From: Brienomyrus brachyistius
Taxonomy: Eukaryota; Chordata; Actinopteri; Osteoglossiformes; Mormyridae
Direction: 5' to 3'
Length of the DNA: 64,000 nt
NCBI RefSeq assembly: GCF_023856365.1
Contig: NC_064550.1
Coordinates: forward strand, 18,353,629-18,417,628
Shown here one piece after another: positions 59,789 through 64,000 of this stretch. Position numbers and translations under genes: made by a program. The first letter of the stretch is position 1; each line of letters opens with the position of its first letter. Under the pieces are notes generated by a model. The model was not told the origin of the DNA and searched no databases. It saw only the letters and a list, made by a program, of their open reading frames with translations.

Positions 59789-60416
59789 TCAGCATCCATA
59801 AAGTTGTTGTGATTGGCTAAAAGTGAATCCCTCTATCTTCTGCCTATGCGAGGTACCTTGTCTCTCTGCCTCTGTCACAGGCTGCATTCCACCCATTCCT
59901 TCTTCAGCCACCTTTCGCTGCACTTCCATCTCCTCCATGTCCTCTGCTTCGGTGTCCCTGGAATTGCTCGGTCTGCCCTCAGGCTCACCGGCCTGGTTCT
60001 CGCCGAATTCCATGATGGTGGGCAGGTTTCCCTGCTTGGGACAGCGCTTGCGAAGGCTCACCAGGAAGGGCTGCGGCAGGGAGAAGATGTCCACGTTGTT
60101 GCCCAGGTCGATCCAGGTGACGCTGGGGAAGCTGCCCGGATCCTTGAGGGCGTCGGTGAGCTGGCGGAGCACGGCGCGCGTCAGCCAGTTGCCGTTGAGC
60201 GCCAGCGTCTCCAGACGGGGCAGAGCCGCCAGGCAGGGCAGCAGCAGCAGCAGGGCCTCGTCCGTGAGCTCGGTGAAAGCCAGCTCCAGGGTGCGAACGC
60301 GGGACACGTGGCGCTGCAGGTGGGACCGCAGCCGCTCCACGTCGCGGCCCGACAGCGGGATCCCGGACAGGTCCACTGTGCCATTCGCGGGAGGGGTGGA
60401 CAGAACGGCCTTCAAA
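59789..60416 (-). CDS. lrrc75a: LRRC75A, last coding exon
   Basis: One exon on the minus strand with acceptor CTGTCAG at its 5' edge (60417-60418 is AG), entered in phase 2 and ending at TGA 59789-59791. It encodes about 208 residues. Leucine-rich repeat sequence is clear: LKAVLSTPP, NGTVDLSGIPLSGRDVERL, LALNGNWLTRAVLRQLTDAL, VTWIDLGNNVDIFSLPQPFL and SLRKRCPKQGNLPTIMEFGE. These match vertebrate LRRC75A (FAM211A), whose cellular role is poorly known. The tail after that is acidic and Glu-rich (AEDMEEMEVQRKVAEE). Earlier exons must lie to the right; I could not find them before 64000, so they are beyond the window or too diverged to recognise. The exon is very GC-rich, which leaves long antisense frames that are not genes. 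Confidence 0.93.
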
Positions 60417-63270
60417 CTGACAGGGACAAGAAAAATAGGGATGTTTACAGAAAGATAATATAAACAACACACATAAAAATAACTGGAATGAGGCCAGAAA
60501 GCCCAGAAGCTTCCCAGCTGAGAAAAACAACACCTTCACACTGGAAGTCGAGGGCAAACAGATTTACCAGATCGGACCTCTGCATCAGGTAGGAGAGCAA
60601 CAGATTGCAGATGGAAGGAGGTCTCCACTCACGCAGTGGCCCCCCCGAATTATTACGTCTGTCATGTCCTTACCTCTCTTTGACTCTTTAGTGTTCCACA
60701 AGGGGGGGCTTGTTATTTGTTTTTTTTTCTTTTCCTAACCCCTACCTCCTTTTCTCCATTCCAGCCCCCAGTCTCTTCATGAAACCCCTACACATTCCAC
60801 ACCTAGGATCGACCGCAGTCTACAAAAGGGGATATTGATGTTTGTAGAGTCCCAAGGGCATCTTGGGATGTTCCACCTATCCCACAGTTCCCCGTTCCAC
60901 ACTCGCCTTTCCTTCATCTCCGTTCTTCTCACTCATCCCGTCTCAGACGGCAGGTGGCCTAACTCATAACCACGAGGCTTAGCTACTCTACCTTAATTGC
61001 ACCGGCATAATCACGCGTTAATCACTTCACCTTAATCGCAGCAGCTGCACCCGGTGACCTGAATGAAAGCTTCTCGTCGGAAAGACAACCTCAGAAATGG
61101 CCCCTCTCACTCTCATCTGCCCCGTTTTCCTCTCCAGAGCAATTATCATACAGCCAGTAGGTTTCCGTCCCCAGAAGAAGTGTGTCCCCCACTCCCCCCT
61201 ACCCTGACCCCACCTTATTCACACTCCCCAGTCATATCTTCAGTTCATTCATTTTTTTCATTTCACATTTACTTTTTGCTTTTTTAGCAGATGTTTTTAT
61301 CTAAGACGATGTACAATTGAGACAGCAGGGTGAGTCCCTGGAGCAACTGGGGTTAAGGACCTTGCTCTCCCAACCCTGGGACTAGAACCAACAACCAAGA
61401 ACCAACTTACAAGCACAGCTTCCCAACCTGCTGAGCCACACAAAAAAAAATAGGGAAGTATGACATGGAAGCCAAGAGACTCTATCGTCATATTTTATTA
61501 CCTCAACTGCTGTCTGCTTTCTCAGTCTCGGACGGAGTCAGGACTCCAGTTAACCCGAATAACGAAGAACGTGGACCTTGTTTGCAAACTGCACGTCCGT
61601 TCATGTATGTACAAAACGAGAGGAAAAGGAGCAGGTGGGCAATTTGTGAGGACCAGGACAAGGATGTGGCAGATTTTCTGCAAGTCTCCCGGCCCATTCA
61701 TTGTGTTTGTCATCATCGCGCTGATTATTCAGCTGTTTGCGTGCGTTTCCGGTGCTTTTTAGTCCTCATGAGCCCACACAAAACCCTCGATAATGGCAGC
61801 ATTGTCGTCGTTAAGAACAACAATTGTCATTGAGTTCAGCTGAGCCGTGCTCCTTATCTCGGGTTTCCGCTCTCTGTAAGCCCCCCAGCTCCCTGAGGTC
61901 TTCTAATGGAAGCCGGTTCACTAATGAACCCATGCGGTTCAAACGGACGAGCAAGGGGACACACGCGCGCGTGCACACCCACGCACACACACACACGCAT
62001 GAACAGGGAGCCTTCATCTACTCACACACCAGAATGCACGAGCCGCTCAAACACAATTGCGCGTAGCCTCGGTGCCCAAGAGAAAGCCGACAGAGACAAA
62101 CTTAGTCGCGTGGAACTGCTGCCGGAATCAATACCAACACAATTAGAGAGAATCTCTCAGTAAGTCCAGAGCAGGATTAGAGAGACGCTCCACTGCTCTC
62201 ATTAAACAAGCCGCACGGTGTCACAGGCGTGTTTAGTGAGCTGACGAGGGCTACTGGAGTCCAAAGACCTCCTGCGGATTCCTGCAAACTAGCTGTTCAA
62301 TTACTGTGGCATTTCAGTGGGGGCGGGAGGGGATCGCCTATCAAAAATCCATTTAAACCGAAACACACACATCATAGGTGAAGATTTAGCAAAACAACTG
62401 TTTAGCATTACCCCCCCCTCCCCATGTAAATTCCTTGTATGAAAAAAGTACTTGCTAATAAATAAACAATTCTGATTCCAGTTATAAAGTAAAGCAATAG
62501 ACTTCTTTTTATGAGACTAAATATAGGCAAATATTTACCATCAGATAAGAGAACATTAGCTACACTAAGCAAAAGCAATTTGATATGCTGACATCACTAC
62601 CTGATTTTACTGATATGATGACATCATATGATGACACGCCACTCCCCTTCAGTGACACTGTAATCTCACTCCGGTCGTGCGATGCTGACTTGGCCGCATC
62701 CCGACGGCAGCAAGGAGACGAGACGAGATTGAGGGTTTAACCCACTGTTTTTGGCCTGGGACTTTGTCGATTTATCATGGGGTCGGGCTATGAGACATGG
62801 ACGGGGTCACTTCTCACCAGGACGTGCTGATGAGCTTTGAGTGAGAGTCGGGCGGCAGAGACAAGATGGATGAAACTACCGATCCCTGTCAACACGACCA
62901 ATAAAATTTGGGCCACATTATTCATCTTGTCACAACAGGGGTCCCATCAATATCGCACAAATCATTCAAAAAAGCAGGATGTTCATGAAGCTCAAAAGTA
63001 ATGTTGGACATGATCCAGGACTGACACCACGGCCAAACGTAGAGGGGTGGAGTAAAGTCATTGTTGGGTTCTCACCAACAACCAGGAAAACTGGGAGCCT
63101 CCTACAGCTCGGGGCCCCGGGCTACAGCCCAGGTTATAGCCTGGCCTTGACTGAGACCGAAGCCAGTGTGTAAACCCCTGTCAGAAGCAGCAAAGAAGCC
63201 GCGCCTCTGCTTAATCGGATGGACCAGCAGCTTCTCACACTGCAGATTAGTCAGGCAAGAGAGGAGAAGG
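60417..63270. other. lrrc75a intron, no further exon found
   Basis: Apart from the SINE at 61283-61441 and a CA-rich patch at 61975-61998, I see no supported feature. A local direct repeat with TGATATGCTGACATCA and TGATATGATGACATCA lies at about 62580-62635. Confidence 0.45.
61283..61441 (-). repeat. tRNA-derived SINE, second family
   Basis: Minus strand head GTGGCTCAGCAGGTTGGGAA and a tail with TACATCGTCTTAGATAAAAA. Same family as 2706-2866. Confidence 0.65.
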
Positions 63271-63280
63271 AACAGCCGAT

Positions 63281-63282
<2 letters not shown>

Positions 63283-63311
<29 letters not shown>
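63283..63311. repeat. (GA)n microsatellite
   Basis: About 14 GA units, followed by a 200-bp purine-rich stretch (63312-63500). Confidence 0.95.
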
Positions 63312-63315
<4 letters not shown>

Positions 63316-63509
63316 GGAAAGAGGAACGGAACACAAACAGAGGGATATAAGACCAAAAAAAGGCAAACAGGAAAACTAGGGAGGTGAAAGACAAGAATAA
63401 ATGAGAGAGGAGTGAAAAGGAGGAATACAGACAGAATGAGAAAGGTGCAAGTGAAAGCAAGAGAAAAGGAGGGAACGAGAGAGAGAAAAACAAAGGGGAG
63501 AGAGCCGTT

Positions 63510-63528
63510 GGGGGGGGGGGGGGGGGGG
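63510..63528 (+). repeat. 19-base G tract
   Basis: Homopolymer G run at the end of a purine-rich stretch. Confidence 0.95.
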
Positions 63529-63775
63529 TTCACGGCACTTATACCAGACATGCCTGAGAGCTGACGACATGGCGGCCCGGTGACAGGGAGCCAGCACATC
63601 CAGGCCACCTCCCCCCTCCCTCCAACCTGCTCCAGCAGCAGCTGCCTCCCTCACGCTGTCTATCTGCAGGACCCTCACTCTGTCACACACACTGGGGGAA
63701 ACGACACAGTGCAACAGTGTCTGTTCTGAGTCGTCACTACAGAACTAACTGTGGGTATTGTGCTACTGTAAACCT

Positions 63776-63778
63776 GTA

Positions 63779-63830
<52 letters not shown>

Positions 63831-63939
63831 GTCTGCCTGTCTGTCTGTCTGTCTATGATCGCATATGTTCACGATCAATTTATTGCATCAGTAAATGTCT
63901 CTATCTATCTATCAATCTATCTATCTATCTATCTATCTA

Positions 63940-63974
<35 letters not shown>

Positions 63975-64000
63975 GTCTGTCTGTCTGTCTATGATCGCAT
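63776..64000. repeat. Compound (CTAT)n(CTGT)n array with a higher-order unit
   Basis: Two blocks of CTAT/CTGT repeats (63779-63853 and 63898-63990) are each followed by the same string TATGATCGCAT, at 63854 and 63990. This gives a larger unit of 136 bp containing a short non-tetranucleotide spacer. The array runs to the window edge and probably continues. Confidence 0.9.

Noticed and set aside
59813..60463. Long plus-strand reading frames (about 210 codons) opposite the lrrc75a exon.
   Set aside because: They are GC-rich shadows of the LRR exon with no recognisable domain; the minus-strand frame matches LRRC75A throughout.
63166..63608. Frames of Arg/Glu or Leu/Ser-rich sequence near the GA repeat.
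   Set aside because: They are translations of simple purine/pyrimidine repeats.

Overview
This window is nuclear DNA from a ray-finned fish, most likely a teleost. The evidence is split genes with GT-AG introns, protein sequences closest to vertebrate families, and typical fish repeats: tRNA-derived SINEs, a tail ending in GGATGGATGGA, L2/CR1-type LINE ends, hAT and MITE remnants, and long G, CA and CTAT tracts. I see no bacterial, plasmid or CRISPR content. Species was not determined.

Eight protein-coding genes can be assembled exon by exon from splice phases and family similarity. In order they are: proser1 (minus, 1..5334, 3' part outside the window); vps36 (plus, 6555..15497, 14 exons, 382 aa); thsd1 (plus, 18661..23948, 4 exons, 833 aa); a fibrinogen-like gene closest to fgl1 (minus, 24490..27101, 7 exons, 346 aa); tpte, the voltage-sensing phosphatase (plus, 28937..36369, 18 exons, 512 aa); ift20 (plus, 38256..39434, 4 coding exons, 132 aa); crk (minus, 44009..48802, 3 exons, 309 aa); and the last exon of lrrc75a (minus, 59789..60416). 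For each complete model the exon lengths sum to a multiple of three and every junction keeps the frame.

Layout: proser1 and vps36 are head to head over 1.2 kb and may share a promoter region. thsd1 and the fgl1-like gene are tail to tail with only 541 bp between stop codons. ift20 and crk are also tail to tail. The longest gene-poor stretch is 48803..59788, which is rich in transposon debris; 60417..64000 is mostly lrrc75a intron and simple repeats.

The genes do not form one pathway. They cover endosomal sorting (VPS36), ciliary transport (IFT20), endothelial adhesion (THSD1), SH2/SH3 signalling (CRK), voltage-controlled phosphoinositide dephosphorylation (TPTE), a secreted fibrinogen-like factor, and two less studied proteins (PROSER1, LRRC75A). 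I found no convincing undescribed system. The observations most worth checking are a perfect RFX X-box beside ift20, a 41-bp minisatellite ending next to the splice acceptor of the tpte S4 exon, an in-frame stop-free intron in vps36, a CRK SH2 loop lacking the mammalian proline-rich insert, a deleted hAT element with BED-finger remains, and a P3 homeodomain site upstream of thsd1.
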